A stretch of 64,000 nucleotides of DNA from Tectiglobus sp965223355 (GTDB taxonomy: Bacteria; Pseudomonadota; Alphaproteobacteria; Rhizobiales; Hyphomicrobiaceae): NCBI GenBank assembly GCA_965223355.1, contig CBDCWE010000003.1, forward strand, positions 3,038,001 through 3,102,000, given 5' to 3'. The notes beneath the pieces were generated by a model. That model saw nothing but the letters and a program-made list of their open reading frames with translations, made no database searches and was not told the origin of the DNA. Positions 41,642 to 50,777 of the stretch are shown here, piece after piece (within the stretch, counting starts at the first letter, position 1; the number at the start of each line of letters is the position of its first letter). Both the position numbers and the translations under genes were made by a program.

Positions 41642-42787
41642 ATGCCAACCCACCAAGAATTGGGTGTTCTCAAACGTCTCACGCGACGCGCCGTTGCGGT
41701 TGGATGTGCGGCCGTGATGGCTGCTGGTCTGGCCACCAGCACGGCGAACGCCGAAGTGACGATCCGTATTGCATCGGATACCGTTGGACCGCCTCACCCG
41801 GCCGGTATCGCGATGGAGATCTTCAAAGAGAAGGTCGAGAAGGCGATTCCAGGCAGTAAAGTGCGGATCTACGTCTCATCATCACTTTACAAGAATCCGG
41901 AAGCGATCGAGGCCATGACCGAGGGTAACCTCGAATTGGCATGGGGCCAGTTCGGCAAGACCGCCATCCTCGACCCGTGGACGAATGTCGTGCTCGGCCC
42001 GATGCTGCTGACGACACCCGGTGCGATCAACGCGCTGGACGGCTTTGAAACCTTCAAAATGCTGCAGAAGAGGTTTAACGACGTTCATGATGTGACGATC
42101 TTCGGCTCGGCACATCTCAGCTTCTATATGGGTGCCGGGTCCGGTTCTCGTTTGATGAAGCCGGACGACTTTAAGGGCAAGAAAATCCGTTCGATGGGTC
42201 CGGCTGAAAATGCGATGCTGCGCGCCTTCGGTGCGAACCCGACCACCATGGCATTCGGCGACGTTCCGCCGGCGCTAGAGACCAAGGTTATCGACGGGCT
42301 TCTGACCAGCCTCGGCGGCTTCAACAAGGTCAAGGAGCAGGCACCGTTCTACACCATCGCCGGCATCAACGGGATCGTCGGTGACTACTACTACATTGCT
42401 GGCTCGAACAAGTGGTGGAAGAAGCTCAAGCCCGATCATCAGGCGATAATCAAAAAGATCCTGGTTGACGACGTCCTGCCATGGGCCAAGCGCGCCAACT
42501 TCTGCAACGATAAGCGCCTGATCGACAAGTATGGCACCAAGGATCCCTCGAAGCCGGGCATCTATATCATGACGTCCGCGGAAGCCAAAGCGATGGCCGA
42601 CAAGCTCGGCGATGCCACGACCAAGTGGATCAAGGCCAATACGCCGGGTGATGCCGACTCGTGGGTCGACAAATTCGCACAAGAGGCAAAGGCCGCCGTC
42701 AAGGCCAATCCGATTGGTACCAACTGGCTCGAGAAGACCGACTGTGCGAAGCTTGAGCCGATCTTCGCCAAGTACACGAAGAAGTAA
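41642..42787 (+). CDS. TRAP transporter substrate-binding protein, DctP family
   Basis: A 381-residue periplasmic binding protein. The signal is about residues 12-36 (RLTRRAVAVGCAAVMAAGLA, cleavage near ANA). The mature part starts EVTIRIASDTVGPPHP and has the family's GKKIRSMG region near residue 180, including the arginine that usually binds the ligand carboxylate, and ALETKVIDGLLTS. The substrate is probably an organic acid, otherwise unknown. AGGGAG lies about ten bases before the ATG. It is the first gene of dctP-dctQ-dctM. Confidence 0.88.
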   Translation: MPTHQELGVLKRLTRRAVAVGCAAVMAAGLATSTANAEVTIRIASDTVGPPHPAGIAMEIFKEKVEKAIPGSKVRIYVSSSLYKNPEAIEAMTEGNLELAWGQFGKTAILDPWTNVVLGPMLLTTPGAINALDGFETFKMLQKRFNDVHDVTIFGSAHLSFYMGAGSGSRLMKPDDFKGKKIRSMGPAENAMLRAFGANPTTMAFGDVPPALETKVIDGLLTSLGGFNKVKEQAPFYTIAGINGIVGDYYYIAGSNKWWKKLKPDHQAIIKKILVDDVLPWAKRANFCNDKRLIDKYGTKDPSKPGIYIMTSAEAKAMADKLGDATTKWIKANTPGDADSWVDKFAQEAKAAVKANPIGTNWLEKTDCAKLEPIFAKYTKK

Positions 42788-42897
42788 AACGCCTGAGTGC
42801 TGAGACCGGCCGGTTCGACGTTGGACCGGCCGGCTTGCTACGGGGCTGCGGCTCTAACAATTGAGGCCGAACGAGGTTCGGCTTGGGGGACGTCTTC

Positions 42898-43455
42898 ATG
42901 GATTGGCTCGTCGATCGGCTCTATCGCGTCTTTCGGTTTGTGCTCGACTACGCGGTGGGTTACTGCGCCGTTGCGATCATGTTTCTCGGAACGCTGCTTG
43001 CGGTCGCCGAGGTGCTGCGTCGCTATGTCTTCGGTCTCGTGTTCGATTGGGGACAGGATGCCGTCACCTACGGCATGGTTGGTTCGATCTTTCTCTATTT
43101 CGCGGTCACCCAGGCCAGGCGCTCGCATCTACGTATGGCAGCCGTCATGGATGCGCTGGAGAACGCCGGTTGGACGCGGTTCGTGATGATCGTGCGGACC
43201 TTGATTTCGGCGCTAGCGGTGGTGGTCTACGGTGCTATCGCCTACTGGGGCGTTCCGACCCTCGAGCGCTCGATGATGCTCGGGCGCAAGACCCAGAGTA
43301 TGGTGATCTACATCTGGCCGTTTCAAGCCATCCTGATCGTCGCTTTCGCATTGCTGGCGATCGTTTGCTTGTTTCAATTGTACCAGGACATCCGTGCACT
43401 CATGGGCAAAAAGGTCTTTGAGTGGGCTCCGGTCGAAGAAGGGATCGAGATCTAA
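42898..43455 (+). CDS. TRAP transporter small permease, DctQ family
   Basis: A 185-residue membrane protein with four predicted helices, including RFVLDYAVGYCAVAIMFLGTLLAVAEVLRR-type first helices and the DctQ hallmark region FDWGQDAVTYGMVGSIFL. It joins DctM to form the sodium-driven TRAP importer. I chose the ATG at 42898 with GGGGGA seven bases upstream; a TTG five codons earlier is less likely. It is followed by dctM after only two bases. Confidence 0.85.
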   Translation: MDWLVDRLYRVFRFVLDYAVGYCAVAIMFLGTLLAVAEVLRRYVFGLVFDWGQDAVTYGMVGSIFLYFAVTQARRSHLRMAAVMDALENAGWTRFVMIVRTLISALAVVVYGAIAYWGVPTLERSMMLGRKTQSMVIYIWPFQAILIVAFALLAIVCLFQLYQDIRALMGKKVFEWAPVEEGIEI

Positions 43456-43457
43456 TC

Positions 43458-44741
43458 ATGGGTGTTCTAGGACCTGCACTGTTTGCGATGCTGGCGCTCG
43501 GTGCGCCAATCGGCCTGGCGCTGATCGCCGTTACCGTCGGCTTCATCGTCTACGACCCGCTGCTCTCGGAAAAGGCGATTTTCCGGTCGTTCTTCAGCTT
43601 CGTCAACAAATACACGTTAATGGCGATCCCGTTCTTCATCTACGCCGGCTTCCTGATGGAGCGGACGGGACTGATCAGAAAACTGTTCCGGTTTGCTGAC
43701 GCGCTGGTCGGCTGGGTGCCGGGTGGGTTTGCTTATGCAACCATTCTGGCCGCCGTGATGTTTGGTGCGATCTCCGGATCGTCGACGGCGATGGCGGCGG
43801 CAATGGGGCTTGTCGCCTACCCGGAGATGATCAAACGCGGTTATCCGAAGTGGATGGCGGCCGGGGTGATCGCGACGGGGGGCGGGATCGCAATCCTCAT
43901 TCCTCCGAGTATCACGCTGATCCTCTACGGCGTGTTGACCGATGAGTCGATCGTCAAGCTGTTCTTTGCGGGCGTGATCCCGGGGATGATGCTGGCGTTC
44001 AGTGATGCCGTGATCGTCTTGACCATGGCGCTGATTATCAAGTTGCCGGCGAACAAATTCAGCTGGTCGGAACTGGTCGAGGCCGGCATAGATGCCCTGC
44101 CGGCGCTATTGATGCCGGTGTTTGTGCTCGGTGCACTCTACGGCGGCGTGCTGACGCCGACGGAATCGGGCGCCGGCGCCTGCGCCTACGCCCTGATTTA
44201 CGGCTTTCTGTCGATGCGCGGGCGGTTTGTCAAGGAAATGCTGGCCGCAACCGAGCGCGCCGTCAACCTGACGGCAATTTTGTTCTTCCTGCTGGGCGGC
44301 GTCGGCATCTTCCAGTTTCTGCTCGCCAACCAGGGCTGGCCGCAGGATATCGCGACCTGGGTGACCGGCATGGGGCTATCGCCAATCGGGTTCCTGGGCG
44401 TCCTGATGGTGGTCTTGTTGTTCCTGTCGATGTTCCTCACCGGCGTGGCCATTCTGGTGCTGGTGGTGCCGATCATCTATCCGGTGTCGCTGTCACTGGG
44501 CATTGACCCGATCCACCTTGGCGTTCTGTTCGCGTTGTGCATCGAAATGGGCGCGGTGATCCCGCCGGTCGGCCTCAATCTGTTTGCGGTCAGCGGCACG
44601 ACCGGCGTGCCGGTGACGACCGTGATGCGCGGATCGTTTCCATTCCTGTGCACGGACGGGTGCGTGCTGATGCTGTGCATGTTCTTCCCGATCCTGACGT
44701 TGTGGTTGCCAAGCATGGCGGTGCAGTCGGTGTTCAATTGA
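43458..44741 (+). CDS. TRAP transporter large permease, DctM family
   Basis: A 427-residue membrane protein with about 12 helices. Family motifs are MAIPFFIYAGFLMERTGL, GAISGSSTAMAAAMGLVAYPEM, GGIAILIPPSITLILYG and EMGAVIPPVGLNLFAVSG, which form the sodium and substrate sites of the transport domain. It works with DctQ and the binding protein just upstream. It begins two bases after the dctQ stop. The operon as a whole imports an unidentified anion. Confidence 0.9.
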   Translation: MGVLGPALFAMLALGAPIGLALIAVTVGFIVYDPLLSEKAIFRSFFSFVNKYTLMAIPFFIYAGFLMERTGLIRKLFRFADALVGWVPGGFAYATILAAVMFGAISGSSTAMAAAMGLVAYPEMIKRGYPKWMAAGVIATGGGIAILIPPSITLILYGVLTDESIVKLFFAGVIPGMMLAFSDAVIVLTMALIIKLPANKFSWSELVEAGIDALPALLMPVFVLGALYGGVLTPTESGAGACAYALIYGFLSMRGRFVKEMLAATERAVNLTAILFFLLGGVGIFQFLLANQGWPQDIATWVTGMGLSPIGFLGVLMVVLLFLSMFLTGVAILVLVVPIIYPVSLSLGIDPIHLGVLFALCIEMGAVIPPVGLNLFAVSGTTGVPVTTVMRGSFPFLCTDGCVLMLCMFFPILTLWLPSMAVQSVFN

Positions 44742-44847
44742 TTGCGCTGATAAGGTGATGACGATCTTCTCGATCATCAGTGCGGGCCGCCACGGGGGGC
44801 TCCGGTTGGTGGGTGCAAAGGTTTACAGGGCTTGAGAGGAGAGCGTC

Positions 44848-45480
44848 ATGGATCCGGCTTTTACTCTGATTGCCGTGTTCGCGATCTTTATTCCGGCGTT
44901 GGTGTTGCCAGGGCCGGACTTCATCGCGGTGGTGCGCTCCGCAATGGGCCACGGCCAGCGGGCCGGACTGCTGACGACGCTTGGTGTATCAATCGGGTTG
45001 GCGTTCTATGCAACCCTGAGCTTGGCCGGGTTGGCCGTCATTCTGGTGGAATATCAATGGCTGACGTGGCTCGTCCGCGTACTCGGCGGGGCCTATCTGA
45101 TTTATCTGGGCCTCGTGCTGTTATTTTCGAAGCCCGCAACCGCGAACATCGAAGATTTGGGCCAGGCCAACCACGGCAATCCGCTGCTGTTCGGATTTCT
45201 CGTCACGCTGACCAATCCCAAGGCGATCGTGTTGTTTGCCAGCGTGTTTGCAACAGCTGTGAGCGAGGCAACGCCCTTGTGGCTGATGCTCGTCATGATT
45301 ATCGGTGTGTTTCTATCGGCGCTGGTTTGGTACGCGTCAGTCAGCCTGTTTATGTCATCTCGCGTCGTGGTCGGCAGGTTCCAGCGCCTGCGCCATTGGG
45401 TTGAACGCGCCGCCGGCATTTGCTTTGTCGGCCTTGGCACCAAGATCGTGACAGACGCGCGAAACCCCATTACGCCGTGA
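44848..45480 (+). CDS. LysE/RhtB-family exporter
   Basis: A 210-residue inner-membrane protein with six helices. It starts FTLIAVFAIFIPALVLPGPDFIAV and has the conserved segments GVSIGLAFYATLSLAGLA, VLGGAYLIYLGLVLL and VTLTNPKAIVLFASVF. RhtB-type proteins export amino acids such as threonine, homoserine or leucine. GAGAGGAG precedes the ATG. It lies 106 bp after dctM and might be read through from that operon. The 3' side is an HR2 repeat shared with the convergent ABC genes. Confidence 0.87.
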   Translation: MDPAFTLIAVFAIFIPALVLPGPDFIAVVRSAMGHGQRAGLLTTLGVSIGLAFYATLSLAGLAVILVEYQWLTWLVRVLGGAYLIYLGLVLLFSKPATANIEDLGQANHGNPLLFGFLVTLTNPKAIVLFASVFATAVSEATPLWLMLVMIIGVFLSALVWYASVSLFMSSRVVVGRFQRLRHWVERAAGICFVGLGTKIVTDARNPITP

Positions 45481-45489
45481 TCACGCCAG

Positions 45490-45645
45490 CCCCGGGTCCA
45501 GGGGATCATCCCCTGGTCGGGGAGTTTGAGGGGCTGAAAGCCCCTCAAGGATCGCCGCAACGCGGCGATTGGTTAAGGGCTCCGCCCTTAACAATCCCGC
45601 CAAAGGGCTTTGCCCTTTGGAAACCCGAGCTTGTTCGCAGGTCGC
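45490..45645. repeat. HR2 five-palindrome repeat, full copy between convergent genes
   Basis: CCAGGGGATCATCCCCTGG, GAGGGGC...GCCCCTC, ATCGCCGCAACGCGGCGAT, TTAAGGGC...GCCCTTAA and CCAAAGGGC...GCCCTTTGG, then AAACCCGAGCTTGTTC. This is the cleanest copy. It spans almost the entire space between the stops of the LysE and permease genes, so it may serve as a bidirectional terminator. Confidence 0.93.
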
Positions 45646-45647
45646 GC

Positions 45648-46718
45648 CTAACCCGGACTGAGACCGCGCAGCCGTTCGGTGCGTCGGCGAAGCAGTTCGA
45701 TGGTTGTGAGGAGCGCGATCGAGAGCAGCACGAGAACGGTGGCAACGGCCAGGATGGTCGGGCTGATCTGCTCGCGAATACCTGAGAACATCTGGCGCGG
45801 GATCGTGCGTTGATCGACGTCGGCCAGGAAGATCACGGCGACGACTTCGTCGAGCGACGTAATGAACGCAAACAGCGCGCCGGAGATCATGCCGGGCAGG
45901 ATAAGCGGCATGATGACTTTGCGAAATGTCGTCACGCCCGAAGCGCCGAGGCCCTGCGAAGCACGGATCAGGGATTGGTCAAACCCGGTCAGCGTCGCCG
46001 TCACCGTGATAATCACGAACGGAACGCCGAGCGTCGCGTGCGCGAGAATCAAGCCCGGGTAGGTGTTGACGAGACCGTCGGGATAGAACGGGAAGATGTT
46101 CTTCTTGGCGTAGAAAAAGAACATGCCGGTCGCGGTGATCACCAGCGGCACGATCATCGGTGAAATCAGCAGGCTGGTAATCGCCGTGCGGAACGGCATC
46201 TCGGGGCGCGATAGGCCGAGGGCGGCGAGGGTGCCGAATGCGGTTGCCAGCAGCGTTGCCATGATCGCGATAAAGAACGAATTTCGGAAAGCGCCGATCC
46301 AGACGGAGTTGTTCCACATGTCCGTCCACCAGCCCGGCCCATCGGCATTGGGCGCGGTCATGCCGAACTTGAAAATGTCCTTGTACCAGCGCAGCGAATA
46401 GGCGTCCGTGTCGAGCGCGATCATTCCTTCGGTGAACGTGAAGTAGGGCTCCGCATTGAACGACAACGGCATGATGATAAGGATCGGCGTGATCAGGAAG
46501 ATGAAGATCAAGGTGCACATGGTGAGAAAGGTGTATTCCCACAGCCACTCACCGAGACCGGCGTAGGCCGGCAACTGGCGCATGCAGAAATATGGAATTG
46601 CGAACAGAACGAGAAAGCCTAAGGCGCCGAGCAGTGTGCCGGTGTAGGCAAAGAACGCTGCCGTGGCCGCAAGCAGAACGAAGAATGCCGGTGCTTTGAT
46701 ACGTTTCATGAAGGTCAT
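45648..46718 (-). CDS. ABC transporter permease, PotC-like
   Basis: A 356-residue membrane protein with N-terminal helices and a BPD_transp_1 domain. The EAA-type cytoplasmic loop is LIRASQGLGASGVTTFRKVIMPLILPGM near residues 250-280, preceded by GLSRPEMPFRTAITSLLISPMIVPLVITATGMFF-type helices. It pairs with the upstream PotB-like permease to form the channel of a polyamine/opine/spermidine-type importer. The N-terminal about 90 residues hold extra hydrophobic segments not usual for PotC. It is the last gene of the ABC operon. Confidence 0.87.
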   Translation of the reverse strand: MTFMKRIKAPAFFVLLAATAAFFAYTGTLLGALGFLVLFAIPYFCMRQLPAYAGLGEWLWEYTFLTMCTLIFIFLITPILIIMPLSFNAEPYFTFTEGMIALDTDAYSLRWYKDIFKFGMTAPNADGPGWWTDMWNNSVWIGAFRNSFFIAIMATLLATAFGTLAALGLSRPEMPFRTAITSLLISPMIVPLVITATGMFFFYAKKNIFPFYPDGLVNTYPGLILAHATLGVPFVIITVTATLTGFDQSLIRASQGLGASGVTTFRKVIMPLILPGMISGALFAFITSLDEVVAVIFLADVDQRTIPRQMFSGIREQISPTILAVATVLVLLSIALLTTIELLRRRTERLRGLSPG

Positions 46719-46733
46719 GCTGGCAGACTTCCA

Positions 46734-48038
46734 CTATCCGAATTTCAGATTATCGATGCCGACGAGGCGGTTGTAGAGCCAGTAGAGCACCAACACGATG
46801 ACCAGCAGAATGGCGCCAAGCGCAGCCCCGAGGCTCCAGTTCAAGGTGCTCTTGATGTGGTCGGCAATCAGATTCGAAATCAACAAACCATCGTTGCCGC
46901 CGACCAGCGCCGGCGTGATGTAGTAGCCGATCGCGAGAATAAAGACGAGCAGCGTGCCGGCGGCGATACCAGGCGTCGTCAGCGGGAAGTAAATCTTGAA
47001 GAAGGCATAGAAATTGCTGGCGCCCATGGAGCGGGCCGCGCGCATATAACTCGGCGGGATGGTTTTCATCACCGAATAGAGCGGCAGGATCATGAACGGC
47101 AGCAAGATGTGGACCATGGCGATGACCGTGCCGGTGCGGTTGTAGATCATCTGGATGCGCCCGTCATCGCTGATGAAGCCGAGTGATACGAACAAATCAT
47201 TGAGTACGCCCTCGGTCTGCAACATCGCAATCCACGCCGTCGTGCGCACCAGGAGCGACGTCCAGAACGGCAGCAACACGAGGATCATCAACAGGTTGGA
47301 TGTTCTCAGCGGCAGCGTCGACAACAAAAACGCGACCGGATAGGCCAGCAGGAAGCATAACAACGTGATCAGCGCCGACAGCCACAGCGTCTTCCATAGG
47401 ATCGGAATGTAAATCCGATAGAGTTCGTCGGCTTGCACGATATTGTTGTCGGCATCGTAGCGGCGATCGAGGGCGGCCAGATAAAACGCCAGCGTGAAGT
47501 CTCTTGTTGCGCGTTGCAAAACCCGCCACACGGCCGGGTCGCCCCAACGCTTGTCGACGGCGATCAGGGCGTCTTTGTAGGGGCCTTCTTTGATGCGGCG
47601 GACCTGGCGTGCCGTTCTGGTAATCAGGCTGCGCGATCCGGGAATTTCATAGTTGATGCGCGTTGCAAGGTTGCCGACGGTCTTGCCGACCTCGCGGACT
47701 TTGCGCGCGCGCGCCAGATCCTTGACCAGGATTTCGAAGGCTTGCTCCGGTGGCAGATCGTTGCCGTCCCAGGTTTGAATCACTTCGGCAAAGGACGGCA
47801 CGACGTTGCTGCCGGTCGGATTGTAGAACGACTTGAAGAGCATTTCCCCGATCGGGAAAACGAAGGAAACAAGGATGAAAAGAACCAGGGGTAGCGTCAG
47901 CAACAACGCCCGGCGCTTGGCCGCCCTCGTGGTTCGCGCCAGCTTCAGCTTGAGCGGTACGCCGTCGCCTGCCAGCAGCGGAGCAGTCGGTGTGCTGGCG
48001 TCTGCCGTGCCGATACGATCTGCGGTGGTGTCTGACAT
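46734..48038 (-). CDS. ABC transporter permease, PotB-like
   Basis: A 434-residue inner-membrane permease. After a cytoplasmic N-terminus and first helix (LLLTLPLVLFILVSFVFPIGEML-type region), a periplasmic insert of about 150 residues precedes the BPD_transp_1 domain. The EAA loop region is YMRAARSMGASNFYAFFKIYFPLTTPGIAAG. The insert is longer than in E. coli PotB. I chose the ATG of MSDTTADR (GAGGA nine bases upstream) over the upstream frame. It is followed 15 bp later by the PotC-like gene. Confidence 0.86.
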   Translation of the reverse strand: MSDTTADRIGTADASTPTAPLLAGDGVPLKLKLARTTRAAKRRALLLTLPLVLFILVSFVFPIGEMLFKSFYNPTGSNVVPSFAEVIQTWDGNDLPPEQAFEILVKDLARARKVREVGKTVGNLATRINYEIPGSRSLITRTARQVRRIKEGPYKDALIAVDKRWGDPAVWRVLQRATRDFTLAFYLAALDRRYDADNNIVQADELYRIYIPILWKTLWLSALITLLCFLLAYPVAFLLSTLPLRTSNLLMILVLLPFWTSLLVRTTAWIAMLQTEGVLNDLFVSLGFISDDGRIQMIYNRTGTVIAMVHILLPFMILPLYSVMKTIPPSYMRAARSMGASNFYAFFKIYFPLTTPGIAAGTLLVFILAIGYYITPALVGGNDGLLISNLIADHIKSTLNWSLGAALGAILLVIVLVLYWLYNRLVGIDNLKFG

Positions 48039-48158
48039 GGCGGTCCTCGAGGCGTCATTCGGGATCGGCGATTTCACTCGGTGACGGTAGTTGGTGACGG
48101 TAGTTGCGGTGCGGACTGTAAAGCCCGCACCGCCGATTGGTGCTGCGGCGCGCGCGCC

Positions 48159-49280
48159 TTAGCCTTTCGCCAGCCAGGCGTTGAAACGCTCTTTCAACTG
48201 GTCGGCGTTGTCGGCCCAGAATTCAAAGTTGTTCTGGACGGCATTTTTCAGGTTGTTCGGAGCCGTTGGCATTTGCGGACCCATGTCGATGTCCTTGTTG
48301 TGGTATTTGCCAACCAGCGGTGCCGATGATTTGCGGGCCGGACCATAGGAGATCCAGGACGCCTGAGCGGCCAGCGCCTTGGTGCTGGTTGAATATCTCA
48401 GGAAGTCCATTGCGAGCTCTTTGTTCGGCGCGCCTTTGGGGATGACCCAGAGGTCGAGATCCCAGATCTGGCCGTCCCAAACGATTTCGAAGGGTTTGCC
48501 TTCGCCGGCGACGGCATTGAAGATGCGGCCGTTGTAGGCCGTGGTCATGGCAACCTCACCGTCGGCAAGAAGCTGCGGCGGCTGGGCGCCGGCGGTCCAC
48601 CAAACGACGGACTTCTTGATGGTGTCGAGCTTCTTGAAGGCGCGATCGATACCTTCCTTGGTCTGCATCACCTTGTAGACGTCCTTGGCGGCAACGCCGT
48701 CGGCCATCAGGGCGAATTCAAGATTGACCTTGGCGCCTTTGCGCAGGCCGCGCTTGCCGGGGAACTTCTTGAGGTCGAAGAAGTCAGCCATGGTCTTGGG
48801 GGCGTCGCCCTTGAACTTGGTTTTGTCGTAGGCGTAGATCGTCGACCACACGATATTGGCAACCGCACAGTCATAGAGTGTTCCGGCGATGAAGTCTTTG
48901 GTTGCCGGCGTGCCATCGTCGCCCTTGGGAAGCGTGGAGTGGTCGATGGTCTCAAGGAGGCCTTCGTCGCAGGCACGGATGGCATCAGACAATTCAACGT
49001 CGACGATGTCCCACGTGACCTTCTTGCCTTCAACCTGGGCTTTGATTTCAGCAATGCCGCCGTTGTAGTCCTGGGACTTGATCTTGGCGCCCTTGCAGTC
49101 CTTCATGAACGGCTTGTGGTATGCTTCCACCTGTGACTTGGTGTAGGCACCGCCCCATGAAACGACGGTGATCTCACCGGGTTTCGCGCACGCAGCACCT
49201 GCAGCTGCTGCCTGGCCGGAAAACGCAAAGCCTGCGCCAACGGCCAAAGAAACAACGAGCAAGCATTGTTTGAGTTTCAT
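48159..49280 (-). CDS. ABC transporter substrate-binding protein, PotD-like
   Basis: A 373-residue periplasmic binding protein. The signal is about residues 1-26 (ending AAAA). The mature protein begins with cysteine-containing ACAKPGEITVVSWGGAYTKSQ and has WDIVDVELSDA, WTAGAQPPQLLADGEVAMTTAYNGR and LDLWVIPKGAPN, typical of SBP_bac_8/PotD family binders of polyamines, putrescine or similar cations. The ligand is not certain. GGGAG precedes the ATG. It lies between the ATPase and permease genes. Confidence 0.86.
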   Translation of the reverse strand: MKLKQCLLVVSLAVGAGFAFSGQAAAAGAACAKPGEITVVSWGGAYTKSQVEAYHKPFMKDCKGAKIKSQDYNGGIAEIKAQVEGKKVTWDIVDVELSDAIRACDEGLLETIDHSTLPKGDDGTPATKDFIAGTLYDCAVANIVWSTIYAYDKTKFKGDAPKTMADFFDLKKFPGKRGLRKGAKVNLEFALMADGVAAKDVYKVMQTKEGIDRAFKKLDTIKKSVVWWTAGAQPPQLLADGEVAMTTAYNGRIFNAVAGEGKPFEIVWDGQIWDLDLWVIPKGAPNKELAMDFLRYSTSTKALAAQASWISYGPARKSSAPLVGKYHNKDIDMGPQMPTAPNNLKNAVQNNFEFWADNADQLKERFNAWLAKG

Positions 49281-49372
49281 TCCATTACTCCCTTCGGTGT
49301 GATCCGGTAGACCCGGATCGGCTGATGTTGCGCCATGCTTTTGCGCATGTGACGCAAACATTCTTGGTTTCG

Positions 49373-50482
49373 CTATTGAACTTCAATCGGGTCAAGGGCA
49401 CGGCAGTCTTCGGTCTGCCAGCCGACGGTGACCTTCTCGCCCTCGCTGACGACTTTGTGTCCGGCGTTGTTGGGCACCTTGACGATGAACTCCGTCGCGT
49501 CGGCAACGTGGAGGACCGCGCGCAAATGATCACCGAGATAGATCAGTTCGTGGATTTCGCCGTTGAGCACGTTGGGCACGGCACTGTCGCCGGGTGCAAT
49601 CTCGACGCGTTCCGGGCGCAGCGACAGCGTGGTGCGCTCACCGTTCTGTTTGACATTGATGGCGGCGGCGCTGACGGTTTCTCCGGTCGCAAGCTTGACC
49701 TGGCAGGTCGCGCCGTTGATGTCGGTAATGGTGCCGCTCAGTTTGTTGTTCTCGCCGATAAACTGGGCGACAAAACTGTTCTGCGGTCGTTCGTAAAGAT
49801 CATCGGGGCTTGAGAGCTGCTGGATCACGCCGTCATTGAAGACGGCGATGCGGTCCGACATGGTCAGAGCTTCCGACTGATCGTGCGTGACGTAGACGAC
49901 GGTGACGCCTAGGCGCTCATGGATGTGCTTGATTTCGTACTGCATCTGTTCGCGCAGTTGTTTGTCGAGCGCACCAAGCGGCTCGTCCATCAGAACCAGG
50001 TCCGGCTCGAACACCAGGGCGCGGGCGACGGCCACACGCTGCTGCTGGCCGCCGGACAGTTGGGCTGGACGTCTGCCGCCAAATCCCGACAGCTCGACCA
50101 TGCCCAGTGCACGCTCGACGCGGTCCTGGATGTCGTGCTTCTTGAAACTGCGAACCTGCAGCGGGAAGGCGAGGTTTTCTGCAACCGACATGTGCGGGAA
50201 AAGCGCATAGTTCTGAAAGACCATGCCGATGCCGCGCTTGTTGGGGGGGACGTTGTTGATCGGTTGTCCGTCGAGGTAGATCTCGCCGTGGGTGGCGGGC
50301 TCAAAACCGGCGAGCATCATCAGGCAGGTGGTTTTGCCCGAACCCGACGGCCCAAGCATGGTCAGAAACTCACCCTTTTCGACATCCAAATTCAGATCCT
50401 TAACGACGAGCGTCTCGCCGTCATAGCTCTTTTGGACGTTGGCAAATCGCACAAACGGCATGTCTGTCGTGCTAGCGATCAT
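49373..50482 (-). CDS. ABC transporter ATP-binding protein, PotA-like
   Basis: A 369-residue ATPase. It has Walker A GPSGSGKTT near residue 45, signature LSGGQQQRVAVARAL, Walker B LVLMDEPLGALD, and a C-terminal TOBE domain from about residue 280. It powers the PotB/PotC-like permeases. AAAGGGAGG lies just two to three bases before the first ATG, so initiation may instead use the downstream Met of MPFVRFANV. It is the first of the four transporter genes and starts about 295 bp after dgcN; the gap may hold a separate promoter. Confidence 0.92.
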   Translation of the reverse strand: MIASTTDMPFVRFANVQKSYDGETLVVKDLNLDVEKGEFLTMLGPSGSGKTTCLMMLAGFEPATHGEIYLDGQPINNVPPNKRGIGMVFQNYALFPHMSVAENLAFPLQVRSFKKHDIQDRVERALGMVELSGFGGRRPAQLSGGQQQRVAVARALVFEPDLVLMDEPLGALDKQLREQMQYEIKHIHERLGVTVVYVTHDQSEALTMSDRIAVFNDGVIQQLSSPDDLYERPQNSFVAQFIGENNKLSGTITDINGATCQVKLATGETVSAAAINVKQNGERTTLSLRPERVEIAPGDSAVPNVLNGEIHELIYLGDHLRAVLHVADATEFIVKVPNNAGHKVVSEGEKVTVGWQTEDCRALDPIEVQ

Positions 50483-50777
50483 TCCCTCCCTTTAACAGTC
50501 TGCCCACTCTAACGGTGGCTTGTGTGGTTCGTTGCCGACGGGTTGTTGTCATACTTGCCCCGAGGTCATATTCGCCCCGAGGTTGGATCGGGCTGCATGG
50601 TACGGAGTGGCGTTGGCTGAGACAACCCGTCAATTGCCCTATTTTTGGGCATTGTCCGGCAGCATTAATGAGCATCGGGCGGCGAGTCAATTTGTTGATG
50701 GCGACGGCCGCGGTAGGCAACCGTGCGCGGTGTCGCGGGTCCAGCGCCGCATAACCCGGATCCGCCATGGTCCACAC
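50483..50777. other. gap between dgcN and potA-like gene
   Basis: 295 bp with no gene. A short direct repeat CCCCGAGGT occurs near 50560 and 50576. A promoter for the ABC genes may lie here. Confidence 0.35.

Noticed and set aside
45102..45560. Open frames encoding RRSLRGFQPLK-type peptides here and near 35439, 54490 and 58430
   Set aside because: They are translations of the HR2 repeat, so their mutual similarity reflects repeated DNA and not a protein family.
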